64,000 nt of DNA from an uncultured Clostridia bacterium (GCA_944376235.1 CALWCA010000003.1:62001-126000), one strand, 5' to 3'; counted from the first letter of the stretch, positions 47,257 to 58,150 are shown. Notes: generated by a model from the letters alone, not told the origin. Numbers and translations: made by a program.

Positions 47257-48159
47257 ATGAACAGGCAGGAAAGAGCCGCCCTGCTGGCGGAGGAGATGAA
47301 GGCATTTCAGGCCCTTTTCGAGCCCTATCTGGAAGGGCTGCTTCCAAGTGAAGGCCTTGAGCAGCAGACCGTTGCCGATGCCATGCGCTACAGCCTTCTG
47401 GCGGGCGGCAAGCGCGTTCGCCCCTTTTTGCTTGTCTGCTGCCACAAGCTGTGCGGCGGAGAGCCCCGGCAGGTGCTGCCGCTTGCCGCGGCCCTCGAGA
47501 TGATCCACACCTATTCTCTCATCCATGACGATTTGCCCTGCATGGACAACGACGACTACCGGCGCGGCCGCCCGACCAGCCACAAGGTCTTCGGCGAGGC
47601 CATGGCCGTGCTGGCGGGAGACGGGCTGCTGACGGCCGCCTTTGAAACGGCACTGCAGGCCGAGGTGGAGCCTGCGCTGCTGCTTAGGGCCGTGCAGGAG
47701 CTGGGCCGGGCCGCCGGGCTTTTCGGCATGCTGGGAGGACAGTCCATCGACGTCGAGAGCGAGAAAAAGCGGCTGCGCCTCGATGAGGCGCAGATGCTGC
47801 GCATGTACGCCATGAAGACCGGCGCGCTGCTGACGGGGGCCTGCCGGATCGGGTTTGCAGCAGCCGGCGTATCCGGAGAGCGGCTTGAGATTGTGACCGA
47901 GTATGCCAGGGAGCTGGGCCTGACCTTTCAGATCGTGGACGACATGCTGGACAAGACGGGGGATTTCGCGCTTTTGGGCAAGCCCATCGGAAGCGACGAG
48001 AAAAATCAAAAGACCACCTTTGCCACCCTGTATTCGTTGGAGCAGTGTGAGGCGCTTGCCCGGCAGCACACAGAGGCCGCCGTCAGGGCGGCGCAGCGCC
48101 TGCCTGACAGCGACGTGCTGGTGGCGCTGGCGGAGAATCTGCTGGAGCGAAAAAAATAA
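47257..48159 (+). CDS. ispA: Farnesyl diphosphate synthase (polyprenyl synthetase)
   Basis: Condenses IPP with DMAPP/GPP to farnesyl diphosphate. The 300-residue protein has the first Asp-rich motif starting Asp91-Asp92 in HDDLPCMDNDD, the RRGRPTSHK loop and the second motif DDMLD at 228-232; GGKRVRPFLL binds IPP. Product length is inferred as C15 from the family and from adjacency to dxs and xseB. Confidence 0.95.
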   Translation: MNRQERAALLAEEMKAFQALFEPYLEGLLPSEGLEQQTVADAMRYSLLAGGKRVRPFLLVCCHKLCGGEPRQVLPLAAALEMIHTYSLIHDDLPCMDNDDYRRGRPTSHKVFGEAMAVLAGDGLLTAAFETALQAEVEPALLLRAVQELGRAAGLFGMLGGQSIDVESEKKRLRLDEAQMLRMYAMKTGALLTGACRIGFAAAGVSGERLEIVTEYARELGLTFQIVDDMLDKTGDFALLGKPIGSDEKNQKTTFATLYSLEQCEALARQHTEAAVRAAQRLPDSDVLVALAENLLERKK

Positions 48160-48169
48160 ACCATGACAC

Positions 48170-48222
48170 AAGGCGGGCCGCGCGGCCAGGGGTGTTCCCC
48201 CATGGCAGGCGGCCCGCCCTTT
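48170..48222 (+). terminator. Terminator-like hairpin after ispA
   Basis: AAGGCGGGCCGC pairs with the downstream GCGGCCCGCC segment with a one-base bulge, followed by TTT. The loop is long and GC-rich. Confidence 0.55.
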
Positions 48223-48286
48223 GTACGGGAGCGGGGCTCTGTCATGCATAATTACAAAAATATTCAGTAAAACTATGCAAAAGACA

Positions 48287-48315
48287 TTGCATCGGGAATC
48301 AAACGCTGGTATAAT
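48287..48315 (+). promoter_or_regulatory. Sigma-A promoter of dxs
   Basis: TTGCAT (48287-48292), 17-bp spacer, perfect TATAAT (48310-48315), giving a leader of about 130 bases before the dxs ATG. The rest of 48223-48449 holds no gene. Confidence 0.8.
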
Positions 48316-48449
48316 GACAGAAAAGCAAGCGAAAAGGGTAGCCGGGTGGCTGCCTTTTTTGGTCATGATGTTTTGGTTATTATGTTGCAAAAATTTGTTC
48401 CGACCGGCGCCTTGCCGTGGGAGGGGTTTTGCAGACGGAAGGAAATCAC

Positions 48450-50339
48450 ATGTCAAGTTCCATCTTGGAAACGATACACACGTCATTTGACGTCAAGCGT
48501 TTGACGCTGGCGCAGCAGCAGAGGCTCTGCGACGAACTGCGCGAGCGCATTTTATCGACCGTCTCCCAAAACGGGGGACATCTCGCTTCGAACCTGGGCG
48601 CCGTGGAGCTCACGGTGGCGCTGCACGCCTGCTTTGAGCCGCCTATTGATCGCCTGGTCTTCGATGTGGGGCATCAGTGCTATGCTCACAAGCTGCTCAC
48701 GGGCAGGCAGGCTTCTTTTCACACGCTGCGGCAGTTTGGCGGGCTGTCGGGTTTTCCCCGCCCGCAGGAGAGTCCCTGCGACGCCTTTCATTCGGGGCAC
48801 AGCAGCACGGCCATTTCGGCCGGGGCGGGCATTGCCACGGGGCTGCGTCTGAGCGGACAGCGCGGCTATACGGTGGCCGTTGTGGGAGACGGAGCCATGA
48901 CGGGCGGCCTCTCCTTTGAGGGGCTCAACAACGCGGCACAGGCCGGCCGCCTGATCGTGGTGCTCAACGACAACGACATCTCCATCTCCAAAAACGTGGG
49001 ATCGCTGGCGCACTATCTCTCGGCCATGACCTCAAACCCCCTGTATTTCAAGCTCAAGGACAATACCCGCCGCATCGTACAGGAGGTTCCGGTGGTGGGA
49101 GAGCCCATCTACAAGCTGGTCAGCGCCGGCAAGCGCATGGCAAAGGATGCTCTGACGGCCAGCAACCTCTTTGAGAGCTTTGGCTTTGACTACTACGGGC
49201 CCATCGACGGGCACGACATCAAGACCATGAGCGACGTGTTTTTGCGGGTGCGGTCGCTGGGGCGTCCCGCGCTGGTGCATGTCAAGACCGTCAAGGGGAA
49301 GGGAGTGCCCTATGCGCAGCAAAACCCCAGCCTTTATCACGGGGTTTCTCCCTTTGACGCAAAGACGGGGAAAATCCCGGGACATGCGCCCTGCTTTTGC
49401 GACGTCTTTGGCAAAAAGATGCTTGAGCTTGCGGCAAAGGACGATACCATTGCGGCCATCACGGCGGCCATGACCGACGGGGTTGGGCTTTCGGACTTTT
49501 CAAAGGCATATCCCGACCGGTTTTTCGACGTGGGAATTGCCGAGCAGCATGCCGTCACCTTTGCCGCTGGGCTGGCGGTCACGGGGTGCCGTCCGGTGGT
49601 GGCGGTGTACTCCACCTTTTTGCAGAGGGCCTACGACCAGATCGTGCACGATGTGGCGCTGGCAGAGCTCCCTGTGGTGCTGGCGGTGGACCGCGCCGGC
49701 ATTGTCGGGGAGGACGGGGCCACCCATCAGGGCCTTTTCGATGCGGCTTTTCTGAGTTCGATTCCCAATATGACCATCTATTCCCCGGCCGACTACGAGG
49801 GGTTGGAGCGCTGCCTGGAGCGGGCGCTTTCGGCGGGCACACCGCAGGCGGTGCGCTATCCCAGGGGAGAGCAGCCGATTTTGCCGAAGGGAAGGCATCT
49901 GCCCGGCATGACGGTATATGACGATTCCCCGGATGACGCCGGAGAGCAGGGGCAGACGCCGCAGCTTTCCATCGTTACCTACGGCCGCATCACGGCAGCC
50001 TGCCTGGAAGCGGCAGGGAGCCTTGCCGGGCAGGGCGTGCGGGTGCGCGTTGTCAGCCTTGAGCGCATCTGCCCCATCGACTATGACGAGCTGATCCCCG
50101 AGATTGCGGGAGCTGTGCTGTTTGTGGAAGAGGGGATTGAAGCGGGAGGCATCGGCCAGCAGTGCCTGTTTTCGCTGTTTCAGAGGGGTGCCTGTGAGAG
50201 GGCGGAGCTTGCGGCGGTAAAGGGGCGCTTCGTGCCGCACGGGACAACGCAGCAGCTGTTGTCGCTGTGCGGGCTGGATGCAAAGAGCATTGCGGCGCGT
50301 GCGGAGGCACTGCTGCAGCGGGGAGAAGGCCATGAGTGA
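48450..50339 (+). CDS. dxs: 1-deoxy-D-xylulose-5-phosphate synthase
   Basis: Thiamine-diphosphate enzyme that joins pyruvate and glyceraldehyde-3-phosphate, the first MEP-pathway step. The 629-residue protein has SNLGAVELTVALH at its start, the ThDP/Mg motif GDGAMTGGLSFEGLNNA, DGHDIKTM, and the catalytic-Glu stretch DVGIAEQHAVTFAAGLA; VDRAGIVGEDGATHQG follows. ATG 48450 follows GGAAGGAA. The stop overlaps tlyA by 8 bases. Confidence 0.97.
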   Translation: MSSSILETIHTSFDVKRLTLAQQQRLCDELRERILSTVSQNGGHLASNLGAVELTVALHACFEPPIDRLVFDVGHQCYAHKLLTGRQASFHTLRQFGGLSGFPRPQESPCDAFHSGHSSTAISAGAGIATGLRLSGQRGYTVAVVGDGAMTGGLSFEGLNNAAQAGRLIVVLNDNDISISKNVGSLAHYLSAMTSNPLYFKLKDNTRRIVQEVPVVGEPIYKLVSAGKRMAKDALTASNLFESFGFDYYGPIDGHDIKTMSDVFLRVRSLGRPALVHVKTVKGKGVPYAQQNPSLYHGVSPFDAKTGKIPGHAPCFCDVFGKKMLELAAKDDTIAAITAAMTDGVGLSDFSKAYPDRFFDVGIAEQHAVTFAAGLAVTGCRPVVAVYSTFLQRAYDQIVHDVALAELPVVLAVDRAGIVGEDGATHQGLFDAAFLSSIPNMTIYSPADYEGLERCLERALSAGTPQAVRYPRGEQPILPKGRHLPGMTVYDDSPDDAGEQGQTPQLSIVTYGRITAACLEAAGSLAGQGVRVRVVSLERICPIDYDELIPEIAGAVLFVEEGIEAGGIGQQCLFSLFQRGACERAELAAVKGRFVPHGTTQQLLSLCGLDAKSIAARAEALLQRGEGHE

Positions 50340-51141
50340 AAAGATGCGTCTTGACGCGCTGCTGGTGCAGCGCGGCCTGGTGGAAAGCAGAGACAAGGCA
50401 AAGGCCGTGATAATGGGCGGCCATGTCATTTTGGAAGGGGAGCGCGAGGACAAGCCGGGGCGCATGGTGTCCCCCGATGCGGCGGTGGAGCTTCGCGATT
50501 ACGAGAAAAAATACGTCAGCCGGGGTGGCTACAAGCTGGAAAAGGCGCTGCTCGAGTTTGGCATTGACCTGCAGGGCGCCGTCTGCATCGACGCAGGGGC
50601 TTCGACCGGCGGCTTTACCGACTGCATGCTGCAAAACGGCGCCAAAAAGGTCTATGCCGTCGACGTGGGCTACGGCCAGCTTGCCTGGTCGCTGCGCACC
50701 GACGAGCGGGTGGTGTGCATGGAGCGCACCAATGTGCGCTATCTGGACGGGGAGCAAATCAGTGAGCAGATTGACTTTGTCTCCATCGACGTCTCTTTTA
50801 TCTCTCTTTCCCTGGTTGTGCCGCCGCTTGCGGCGCTGCTGCGCGAGGGCGGTCAGATGGTTGCCCTCGTCAAGCCACAGTTTGAGGCAGGCAGGGAAAA
50901 GGTGGGCAAAAAGGGTGTGGTGAGAGACCCTGCCGTCCACCGCGAGGTGCTGGAAAAAGCCTGCGGCCTCGCGCGGGAGACGGGACTGTGCGTCAGGGGC
51001 CTGACCTATTCCCCCATCAAGGGGCCCGAGGGCAACATTGAATTTCTCTGCTGGCTGCAAAAGGGCGTCGGTATGGGGCAGGAGCCCGACATTGCGGGGC
51101 TGGTGCAATCGGCGCATGCCGCGCTTGATGCGGCAAAGTAA
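50332..51141 (+). CDS. tlyA: TlyA family rRNA 2'-O-methyltransferase
   Basis: A 269-residue protein with an N-terminal S4 domain (RLDALLVQRGLVESRDKAKAVI) and an FtsJ/RrmJ-type methyltransferase domain whose SAM loop is DAGASTGGFTD. KPQFEAGREKVGKKGVVRDP is a family signature. TlyA methylates rRNA cytidines and was earlier called a haemolysin; the latter name is misleading. It lies between dxs and nadK. Confidence 0.92.
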   Translation: MSEKMRLDALLVQRGLVESRDKAKAVIMGGHVILEGEREDKPGRMVSPDAAVELRDYEKKYVSRGGYKLEKALLEFGIDLQGAVCIDAGASTGGFTDCMLQNGAKKVYAVDVGYGQLAWSLRTDERVVCMERTNVRYLDGEQISEQIDFVSIDVSFISLSLVVPPLAALLREGGQMVALVKPQFEAGREKVGKKGVVRDPAVHREVLEKACGLARETGLCVRGLTYSPIKGPEGNIEFLCWLQKGVGMGQEPDIAGLVQSAHAALDAAK

Positions 51142-51152
51142 AGGAGCGCAAT

Positions 51153-52013
51153 ATGAAAGTGACAATCAATACAAGTCCCGTCAAGGATGCGGGACTGGCG
51201 CTCTCCCGGGAAATTGCCTCGTTGCTTCTCGAGTGGGGAGCAAGTGTTTGGGTGGATGAACAGGCGCAAGAGTTTTACAGGGGGCTTTCGGTGATTTGCG
51301 CCGAACAGCGCCTGTGCTTCCGGGAGGCCGATTTTGCCATCTCGGTGGGCGGAGACGGCACCTTTTTGAAAACGGCCCATCTGGCCACGCCCTACGGCGT
51401 CCCGGTGCTGGGCGTCAACAAGGGGACGGTGGGCTTTCTCACCGAGGTGGAGCCGGGGGAGCTGCATGAGCTGCGCCGGCTGATGACAGGGGACTTTAAG
51501 CTGGAACGCCGCATGATGCTGCAGGCAAAGGTGCGCCGGGGGCGCAGCACCCCCTATGTCGGGGTGGCCATGAACGACATCTCGGTGCACCGGGGAGCCT
51601 CCACCCGTCTGCTGCAGGTGCGCGTCGATTCGGACGGTAGCTTTATCCACGGCTATCGGGGGGATGGGATTATCGTCTCCACGCCGACCGGCTCCACGGC
51701 CTATGCGCTTTCGGCGGGCGGGCCCATCATCGACCCGCGCAGCAACTGCATTGAGGTGGTGCCCATTGCAGCGCATACGCTGGGCATTCGGCCGACCATC
51801 TTTCGCAGCAACGCACGCATCACGGTCACCCCTGTCCTCGACGAGGGGCGAGACGCCATGCTCCTGGCCGACGGGGCAGCCGGTTTTCTGCTGCTTGCCG
51901 GCGACGTGGTGCACATTCGCAAGGACGCATCACCGGTGCTTGTTGTACGCATGAAGCCTGACAGCTTTTATGAGGTTGTCAGGGACAAATTACAGGAGGG
52001 GGAGAGCCAATGA
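51153..52013 (+). CDS. nadK: NAD kinase
   Basis: Makes NADP from NAD and ATP. The 286-residue protein has the GGDGT motif with catalytic Asp68, GVNKGTVGFLTEVE, and the NE/D-type NDISVHRG and STPTGSTAYALSAGGP motifs. It is inserted between tlyA and argR, where Bacillus has none. The stop overlaps argR by ATGA. Confidence 0.95.
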   Translation: MKVTINTSPVKDAGLALSREIASLLLEWGASVWVDEQAQEFYRGLSVICAEQRLCFREADFAISVGGDGTFLKTAHLATPYGVPVLGVNKGTVGFLTEVEPGELHELRRLMTGDFKLERRMMLQAKVRRGRSTPYVGVAMNDISVHRGASTRLLQVRVDSDGSFIHGYRGDGIIVSTPTGSTAYALSAGGPIIDPRSNCIEVVPIAAHTLGIRPTIFRSNARITVTPVLDEGRDAMLLADGAAGFLLLAGDVVHIRKDASPVLVVRMKPDSFYEVVRDKLQEGESQ

Positions 52014-52465
52014 AACTCAAGCGACACGAAAAAATCCTCGAAATCATTAACGAGAAGCCCATCACCACGCAGGAAGAGCTTGTGGAAGAGCTCAACCGTG
52101 TCGGCTTTAAGGTGACACAGGCCACCGTTTCCCGGGACATCAAGGAGCTGCGTCTGGTGAAGGTGCAGTCGGACTCCACCTATAAATACGCCTCCGGCAT
52201 TGCGCAGAACTCGCGCGGACACCTGATTCCCAAATATACGGCCATCATCAAGGAGACCATTGTGAGCATGGATTCGGTGCAGTTTTTGGTGGTGGTGCAC
52301 TGCCACTCGGGAATGGCCAATGCGGCGGCCGAGGCCATCGACGTTTCGGAGATGCCGGGCGTGGTGGGCACCATTTCGGGAGACAACACCTTCCTTGTCA
52401 TTTTGCGCACACCGGAGGATTCCCTGGTTTTTATGGAGGAACTCAAGAACATCATCAATTCCTAA
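52010..52465 (+). CDS. argR: Arginine repressor
   Basis: A 151-residue ArgR/AhrC. The N-terminal winged helix includes QATVSRDIKELRL for DNA contact, and the C-terminal hexamerisation and arginine-binding domain carries MPGVVGTISGDNTFLVI. No arginine synthesis genes are in the window. It precedes recN, a very conserved Firmicute pair. Confidence 0.95.
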   Translation: MKLKRHEKILEIINEKPITTQEELVEELNRVGFKVTQATVSRDIKELRLVKVQSDSTYKYASGIAQNSRGHLIPKYTAIIKETIVSMDSVQFLVVVHCHSGMANAAAEAIDVSEMPGVVGTISGDNTFLVILRTPEDSLVFMEELKNIINS

Positions 52466-52502
52466 GGCAGGCCCCCATTTTGGGTTTGGGTGGTGATTGA
52501 CA

Positions 52503-54173
<1,671 letters not shown>

Positions 54174-54257
54174 TTTGACATCTTCTGTGCGCAGGGAGGC
54201 TGTGTGCAGTTTGATGATAAAAGGATTCCGAAATGTAGAAAGAAGGAGGAAAACACA

Positions 54258-55487
54258 ATGGGCGTCTATGAAGAACTGGTCGCACGTGGGCTGGTGGCAC
54301 AGGTCACCAACGAAGAGAAAATCAGAGATCTAATCAACAATGGTGAGGCCGTGTATTACATCGGCTACGACGCAACGGCAGATAGTCTTCATGTTGGCCA
54401 CTATCTCCAGCTTTCTACCATGGCAAGGCTGCAGAAGGCCGGCAACCGCCCCATCGTCTTGATTGGCGGGGGAACCACCATGGTCGGCGACCCTTCGGGG
54501 CGTGACGACATGAGAAAGATCATGACCCGCGAGACCATCAACCACAATGCGGAGTGCTTCCGCAAGCAGATGAGCAAATTCCTCGACTTTGGCGAGGGCG
54601 GCGCCATTATGGCTGACAATGCAGATTGGCTGCTCGACCTCAACTATATCGAATTCCTGCGTGAAGTCGGCATCCACTTCTCGGTCAATCAGATGCTGGC
54701 GGCAAAGTGCTATGAAACCCGTCTCGAGAAGGGCCTGTCCTTCTTCGAGCTCAACTATATGATCATGCAGAGCTACGACTTTTTGGTGCTGCACGACAAA
54801 TACGGCTGCAACATGCAGTGCGGCGGCGACGACCAGTGGAGCAATATCCTGGGCGGCAAGGAGCTTATCCGCAGAAAAGAGGGCGAAGAGGTCTACGGCA
54901 TGACCTTCTCGCTGCTCACCACCTCCGAGGGCAAGAAGATGGGCAAGACGCAGGCCGGCGCCGTGTGGCTTGATCCGGAAAAGACCTCGCCGTATGAGTT
55001 CTTCCAGTACTGGCGCAATGTGGAGGATGCCGACGTCATCCGCTGCATGAAGCTGCTCACCTTTATCCCGCTTGAGGAGATCGTCAGCGAGTATGAGCCT
55101 CTGGAAGGCAAGGAGCTCAACCGTGCCAAGGAGCGTCTGGCTTTTGAGCTGACCAAGACGGTGCACGGCGAAGAGGAGGCCCAAAAGGCACTTGAAGTTT
55201 CCAAGAGCGTCTTTGAGAGCGCCGGCGTGCATGGCGACATGCCTACCAAGCAGCTCTCCAAGGCCGATTTTGAACAAGACAGCATCGGCATTCTCGACCT
55301 GCTGGTCAAGACCGGCATTGCCCCCTCCAAGTCCGAGGCCAGACGTCTCGTGCAGCAGGGTGGTATCCTGGTCAACGACAAAAAGGTGGAGGCCATTGAG
55401 GAAACCCTTGGCAAGGACGATTTTGCACAGGGCTTCGTGATTGTGAAAAAGGGAAAGAAAAACTTTTTCAAAGTGGAGCTTGTTTGA
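54258..55487 (+). CDS. tyrS: Tyrosyl-tRNA synthetase
   Basis: Class I synthetase, 409 residues. The HIGH-type motif is HVGH in DSLHVGHYLQL, the KMSKS-type motif is KMGKT in GKKMGKTQAG, and a C-terminal S4 domain (about 335-405, APSKSEARRLVQQGGILVN) binds the tRNA. AGAAGGAGG precedes ATG 54258. The preceding gap of 84 bases is too short for a T-box leader. Confidence 0.96.
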   Translation: MGVYEELVARGLVAQVTNEEKIRDLINNGEAVYYIGYDATADSLHVGHYLQLSTMARLQKAGNRPIVLIGGGTTMVGDPSGRDDMRKIMTRETINHNAECFRKQMSKFLDFGEGGAIMADNADWLLDLNYIEFLREVGIHFSVNQMLAAKCYETRLEKGLSFFELNYMIMQSYDFLVLHDKYGCNMQCGGDDQWSNILGGKELIRRKEGEEVYGMTFSLLTTSEGKKMGKTQAGAVWLDPEKTSPYEFFQYWRNVEDADVIRCMKLLTFIPLEEIVSEYEPLEGKELNRAKERLAFELTKTVHGEEEAQKALEVSKSVFESAGVHGDMPTKQLSKADFEQDSIGILDLLVKTGIAPSKSEARRLVQQGGILVNDKKVEAIEETLGKDDFAQGFVIVKKGKKNFFKVELV

Positions 55488-55532
55488 GTCCTGTCTGCAG
55501 GCAGCCTTGTTTTCACTTCCCATTGTTTTCAA

Positions 55533-55573
55533 AAGGAGCTGCCGCAGGGGATTTCCTGCGGCAGCTCCTTTGC
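55533..55573 (+). terminator. Terminator after tyrS
   Basis: A 16-bp perfect stem (55533-55548 with 55555-55570) and short T-rich tail, 45 bases after tyrS. The rest of 55574-55711 shows no gene. Confidence 0.85.
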
Positions 55574-55711
55574 TTGACAGGAGAGATGCAAGATAAAAAA
55601 CGATGCGCTGTGGCTGCCGAGCTGTTTAGAAGGGTTAAAAGGGATTGAGTGAACAGTTTTTTATGTTGCGCGGTGCTGGGGGAAAATCGAAAAGCTTTTT
55701 GAAAAAAGCCC

Positions 55712-55740
55712 TTTACAAACAAGAAAAGATGTGGTATATT
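55712..55740 (+). promoter_or_regulatory. Sigma-A promoter of the Fur-family regulator
   Basis: TTTACA (55712-55717), 17-bp spacer, TATATT (55735-55740), 38 bases before the ATG. Confidence 0.8.
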
Positions 55741-55743
55741 ATT

Positions 55744-55762
55744 GATAACGAAAATCATTAAC
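55744..55762. promoter_or_regulatory. Fur-box-like operator overlapping the transcription start
   Basis: GATAACGAAAATCATTAAC matches the classic 19-bp Fur box (GATAATGATAATCATTATC) at 16 of 19 positions. It lies directly after the -10 box, where a bound repressor would block transcription, which suggests the downstream regulator controls itself. Confidence 0.65.
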
Positions 55763-55777
55763 GTTAGCGGAGGTCAT

Positions 55778-56173
55778 ATGCCTGCACAGAGATACAGCAA
55801 AAAGAGAGAGGCAATATTGCAGGTAATTAGGAGCACCACGTCGCACCCCTCTGCCAAATGGGTTTATGAGCAAATACAAAAGCAATATCCCGATATCAGC
55901 TTGGCTACCGTTTATCGAAACCTTGCACTGTTTAAGGAGGAGGGGCAGGTCATCAGCGTCGCTGTTGTGGACGGGGAGGAGCGTTTTGATGCCGATGTAA
56001 CCCCTCACGGGCATTTTATTTGCGAGGGATGCGGCCGCGTGGAGGATCTGCATTTTACACATTTTTCCGAGTGGGAGAGGGAAGTGGAGCAACAAACTCA
56101 CGGGAAGGTGGAGTATTATTCTATTCTTTTCTATGGGCAGTGCCCCTCCTGTCGGCGGGGAATGCCGTCTTAA
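55778..56173 (+). CDS. Fur/PerR family transcriptional regulator
   Basis: A 131-residue Fur-family repressor. The N-terminal winged helix has the recognition segment SLATVYRNLALF, followed by the regulatory His cluster in HGHFICEGCG, and two CxxC zinc pairs (CEGC and CPSC). GCGGAGGT precedes ATG 55778. The following genes are for peroxide defence, which favours a PerR role, while the operator looks like a Fur box; the subtype is left open. Confidence 0.9.
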   Translation: MPAQRYSKKREAILQVIRSTTSHPSAKWVYEQIQKQYPDISLATVYRNLALFKEEGQVISVAVVDGEERFDADVTPHGHFICEGCGRVEDLHFTHFSEWEREVEQQTHGKVEYYSILFYGQCPSCRRGMPS

Positions 56174-56250
56174 ACTTTTTATATGAGCTGGCAATATCAA
56201 TCACATAAAATCAATCCAAAAGCCTGAATTTCAACGAGGAGGAAGATGAC

Positions 56251-56793
56251 ATGAAAAAGTTTGTTTGCACGGTCTGTGGTTATGTTTACGAGGGAGACAC
56301 CCCGCCGGAGTTCTGTCCGCAGTGCAAGGTTCCCGGCGACAAGTTCAAGGAGGTCGTGGATGGAGGAACGAATTTTGCCTGTGAGCATGAAGTGGGCGTT
56401 GCCAAGAACTGCGAGCAGGACGTGATTGACGGGCTGAAGGCCAACTTCATGGGCGAGTGCACCGAGGTCGGCATGTATCTGGCCATGGCGCGCGTCGCGC
56501 ACAGAGAGGGTTATCCCGAGATCGGCCTCTACTGGGAGAAGGCCGCCTACGAGGAAGCGGAGCACGCCGCCAAGTTTGCCGAGCTCTTGGGCGAGGTTGT
56601 CACTCCTTCCACGAAGAAGAATCTGGAGATGCGTGTGGAGGCCGAGGCCGGCGCCTGCGAGGGCAAGTATATGCTGGCTAAGCGCGCCAAGGAGCTGGGG
56701 TATGATGCCATTCACGACACCGTGCATGAGATGGCGCGCGATGAAGCTCGCCACGGAAGAGGCTTCGAGGGGCTTCTCAAGCGTTACTTCTGA
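56251..56793 (+). CDS. Reverse rubrerythrin
   Basis: A 180-residue NADH-peroxidase-type rubrerythrin with the domain order reversed: rubredoxin at the N-terminus ([10 protein letters not shown] and CPQC, about residues 5-38), then a four-helix di-iron domain with Glu/His motifs [22 protein letters not shown] and DEARHGRGF. This reversed form is known from clostridia, where it reduces peroxide and helps oxygen tolerance. GAGGAGGAAG precedes the ATG. The flavin reductase gene follows after 12 bases. Confidence 0.92.
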   Translation: MKKFVCTVCGYVYEGDTPPEFCPQCKVPGDKFKEVVDGGTNFACEHEVGVAKNCEQDVIDGLKANFMGECTEVGMYLAMARVAHREGYPEIGLYWEKAAYEEAEHAAKFAELLGEVVTPSTKKNLEMRVEAEAGACEGKYMLAKRAKELGYDAIHDTVHEMARDEARHGRGFEGLLKRYF

Positions 56794-56805
56794 AGGGATC
56801 AAACG

Positions 56806-57471
56806 GTGCCGGAGGCTCCTTCTTCAGGGAAGGGTGACAAGCAGGCCAAGCCTGCGGCGGACATTGACGGCGCTGCCATGGGCCGTATCGGATACGGCCT
56901 GTATGTTCTGACCGCCCGCGAGGGCGACAAGGACAACGGCTGCATCATCAACACGCTCTCGCAGCTCACCTCGAGGCCAAACCGCATCTCTGTCACCGTC
57001 AACAAGAGCAACTATACCCATGGGATGATTGCCAGAACCGGGCTGTTCAACGTCTCGCTTCTGACGCAGGAGACCCCCATGCGGGTGTTTGAGCACTTTG
57101 GATTCCAAAGCGGCGCAAGCTGCAACAAGTTTGAGACCTGCGAGCAGGAAAACCGTTCGCAAAACGGGCTGCTCTACATTCCGAAGTTCACAAACGCATG
57201 GATGAGCGGACGTGTGCTCTCGGCCATCGATCTCGGCACGCACACCCTCTTTATTGCCGAGGTGTCGCAGGCGCGTGTCCTCTCGGACGCGCCCTCCCTG
57301 ACCTATGACTATTACCAGCAGCACATCAAGCCAAAACCTGCGCCCTCCACGGGAAAGAAGGGCTTTCGCTGTAAGGTGTGCGGGTATGTCTACGAGGGGG
57401 AGACCCTGCCGGAGGATTTTGTCTGCCCCATCTGCAAGCATGGTGCGCAGGATTTTGAGCCGATTGGCTGA
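56806..57471 (+). CDS. Flavin reductase domain protein with C-terminal rubredoxin
   Basis: A 221-residue fusion. The N-terminal FMN-binding split-barrel (about 25-180) reads IGYGLYVLTAREGDKDNGCIIN and NYTHGMIARTGLFNVSLL, and the C-terminus is a rubredoxin ([19 protein letters not shown] and CPICKHG). It probably passes electrons from reduced flavin to the adjacent rubrerythrin or to a superoxide reductase. GTG 56806 follows GAAGGGATC; ATG 56878 would drop part of the expected N-terminus. Confidence 0.88.
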   Translation: MPEAPSSGKGDKQAKPAADIDGAAMGRIGYGLYVLTAREGDKDNGCIINTLSQLTSRPNRISVTVNKSNYTHGMIARTGLFNVSLLTQETPMRVFEHFGFQSGASCNKFETCEQENRSQNGLLYIPKFTNAWMSGRVLSAIDLGTHTLFIAEVSQARVLSDAPSLTYDYYQQHIKPKPAPSTGKKGFRCKVCGYVYEGETLPEDFVCPICKHGAQDFEPIG

Positions 57472-57517
57472 GAAACCTGCTGACAAAAGACTGTGTGAAA
57501 CAAAAGCGTTTCTCTTG

Positions 57518-57557
57518 GCACCGGGATGCCCTTTTTTGGGCGTCCCGGTGCTTTTTT
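57518..57557 (+). terminator. Terminator of the rubrerythrin operon
   Basis: A 14-bp stem, GCACCGGGATGCCC with a near-perfect partner (one G-T pair), loop of Ts and a T6 tail. Confidence 0.9.
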
Positions 57558-57582
57558 CGGCAGGGAGAAGGAAACAAGCATT

Positions 57583-57620
57583 CAAAAAAAGTCCCGAAAT
57601 GCGGCGTAGCATTCCGGGAC
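57583..57620 (-). terminator. Terminator of cdd on the minus strand
   Basis: A 12-bp stem with one mismatch (57591-57602 with 57609-57620), followed on the minus strand by a T7 run (57590-57584). It faces the previous terminator between convergent operons. Confidence 0.8.
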
Positions 57621-57677
57621 CTTTGCTGTTTTTGGAAAAGAGATTTTCAAAGCACGCTTATAAAGAAGGGGAGAGGA

Positions 57678-58067
57678 TCAGAGGTCTTTTGCCGAAAAGG
57701 CGCAGGGCAGCAGCTCTTTTAACGAGTGAACGGCGTAGTTTCCCCTCTGGCAGCCGCAGACAACGCGCAGGTCAGGTGAAAATTCATAGAGCATCTGCCG
57801 GCAAATGCCGCAGGGGGTGCAGAAATCCTCCGTATTGGCGGTGACAGCCAGCGTCTGGAATTTGCGTTTGCCTTCACTGACGGCCTTGCACAGGGCCGTT
57901 CTTTCAGCACAAATGGCGTTGCCGTAAGAGGCGCCCTCCACGTTGCAGCCGGTGTAAACGCTTCCGTCGTCACACAGCAGGGCGGCACCCACCGGGAAAT
58001 TCGAATAGGGGACATAGGCATGCTTCATGGCGTCGCGCGCCATGTCAAGCAAAGTCATATCATCCAT
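57678..58067 (-). CDS. cdd: Cytidine deaminase
   Basis: Deaminates cytidine and deoxycytidine in pyrimidine salvage. The 129-residue protein has the zinc site split over CAERTAL, with the catalytic Glu, and CTPCGICRQML. NFPVGAAL and the CNVEGASYGNAI stretch bind substrate. ATG 58067 follows AGGAAGAG. It is monocistronic or first before the terminator at 57583-57620. Confidence 0.95.
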   Translation of the reverse strand: MDDMTLLDMARDAMKHAYVPYSNFPVGAALLCDDGSVYTGCNVEGASYGNAICAERTALCKAVSEGKRKFQTLAVTANTEDFCTPCGICRQMLYEFSPDLRVVCGCQRGNYAVHSLKELLPCAFSAKDL

Positions 58068-58150
58068 GCGAGCTCTTCCTTTCCTAAAGAAGTGTGTTAT
58101 AGGGAAAAAAGTAAAAAGGGCAGAAAAACAGGAGCATTTGGGGAGATTTC

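Noticed and set aside
54174-54257. T-box upstream of tyrS
   Set aside because: The gap is only 84 bases and has no conserved core.
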